This document shows, one piece after another, positions 63,120 to 64,000 of a DNA stretch of 64,000 nucleotides (the stretch's first letter is position 1; each line of letters starts with the position of its first letter). Origin of the DNA: Sorghum bicolor (taxonomy: Eukaryota > Streptophyta > Magnoliopsida > Poales > Poaceae); NCBI RefSeq assembly GCF_000003195.3, contig NC_012873.2:2255894-2319893 (forward strand), written 5' to 3'. Position numbers and translations under genes: made by a program. The notes beneath the pieces are model-generated. The model was not told the origin of the DNA. It ran no database searches and worked only from the letters and a program-made list of their open reading frames with translations.

Positions 63120-63923
63120 CTGCACGGCCGGACGCATGCATATGGCTTCAGGATAGGTGATCCATCGTACATGTTTACCATACATGCATTAAGAACGCCA
63201 TTAAGGTGTGGCCCACATCGGCACATCGCTTGCCACACCACCTTCCTCGTGCAGGCTGTTTTACATTGTCTGCCTCCATTAATATTTAACCTAGGCAGAA
63301 ATAATGGAGGTGGGTAGATTCTGCGCCTGCCTCCATTCTAAAAAGGTCACGCCACCCAAAATCAATCCTGTAGTAGTGCTTGGCCACCAGCCGGGTTGGG
63401 CCGCCCTCAACCTGCCCTTGTCGCTTTGTCCCATCCTCTTCCTTGTCCTCACCTCCGCCCTGCCAGGGTTCATTGGAAACCCTAGCGCGCCTGCTGTGGC
63501 CACCTTCTTCCGCTCCTTTTTTCTACAATGGTGAGCTTTGGTGGCGACGACCTCCCTCTGATCACCTTCGGCGATCTCGCTCTCGCTAAAACCCTAGTCT
63601 CTTCCTTCATCTCTTCCTGTCTGTCGGGTGCGGGCGCAAACGTAGGTGCGTGGGTCACGTGACTGCGGGGACGTCACCTAATAAACTTTGTGACATATTA
63701 AACTGACGTAAGTACGACTCAACGCTCTCTTATTTTAAGCAGCGACGTACGTGACGTTACCGTTGACCGGAAAACTTTATTTACCCACACCAACGTCTGG
63801 CACACAATATTATATCAACAATAATAATGCAAGTGGCCGGCCTAGACTAATAACACTAAAGTACAAAGGTTTATAATAATATGTATCATCAAATGCTAAT
63901 GATCTCTCTCCCATCAATCTGGC
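63120..63923. other. Probable GH3 intron sequence with an unexplained GC-rich block
   Basis: No GH3 exon is seen. From about 63345 to 63660 a GC/CT-rich block includes AAACCCTAG twice (63478, 63586) and a short plus-strand frame starting MVSFGGDDLPLITFGD at 63528. This looks like the leader and first codons of another gene or a transposon-captured fragment. The rest is AT-rich. Confidence 0.35.
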
Positions 63924-63999
63924 AGATCTGAATAGTTTTAATTTACGCTAAACACACTGTTGACTGTTTAGCGTAAATTAATTAAAACTATTTAGATCT
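63924..63999. repeat. Inverted repeat at the window edge
   Basis: The left arm 63924-63954 pairs with 63965-63999 with one mismatch and a 4-nt insertion (ATTA) in the right arm, around a 10-nt loop. The arm reads AGATCTGAATAGTTTTAATT and on. It may be a small fold-back or the terminus of an element that continues beyond the window. Confidence 0.8.
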
Positions 64000-64000
64000 A

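Overview
The window looks like nuclear DNA from a grass, most likely sorghum or a close Andropogoneae relative. Exons are GC-rich and introns AT-rich with GT/AG borders. The gaps hold Stowaway, Tourist/Harbinger and CACTA-type elements, plus many copies of a MITE family whose end reads GCCTTGTTTAGTTC. The species is inferred from this repeat set and was not tested.

Thirteen protein-coding genes can be supported, plus one doubtful intronless ORF. From left to right they are: a PRA1-family trafficking protein (-, 3' end cut off by the window); a coiled-coil, probably tail-anchored protein of unknown function (-); an LSU (response to low sulfur) protein (-); an alpha/beta-hydrolase (+); a small SWIB-domain protein (-); PDX2, the glutaminase subunit of vitamin B6 synthase (-); a receptor-like kinase without ectodomain (+); a GH28 polygalacturonase with an acidic N-terminal insert (-); and a BOI-type RING E3 ligase (-). 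A gene-poor stretch of about 19 kb (roughly 33-52 kb) follows, rich in MITEs and simple repeats. After it come an eight-exon polytopic membrane protein (+), an Ala/Lys-rich intronless ORF (-, doubtful), a secreted protein with six CX3C motifs (-), and a GH3 beta-glucosidase/exohydrolase (-, 5' end outside the window).

The exon models were joined by hand from GT/AG borders, reading-frame phase and family motifs, and the phases close for every gene called complete. The genes form no operon or pathway cluster. Two encode cell-wall or secreted glycosidases (GH28, GH3) and two have stress or nutrient links by family (LSU, PDX2), but nothing here shows co-regulation.

The most unusual items are: the six-CX3C secreted protein and, 613 bp upstream of its start codon, a 154-nt fold-back with two 70-nt arms that are 90% identical; a mini-CACTA element made almost wholly of CTTTGCCGAGAG motifs, inserted in a MITE with a clear ACG target duplication; a Harbinger-like element carrying about 450 bp of GC-rich cargo; a frameshifted fragment of a NET1/KIP1-like gene; and a tandem duplication in the gene-poor stretch, one copy of which was later hit by a MITE.
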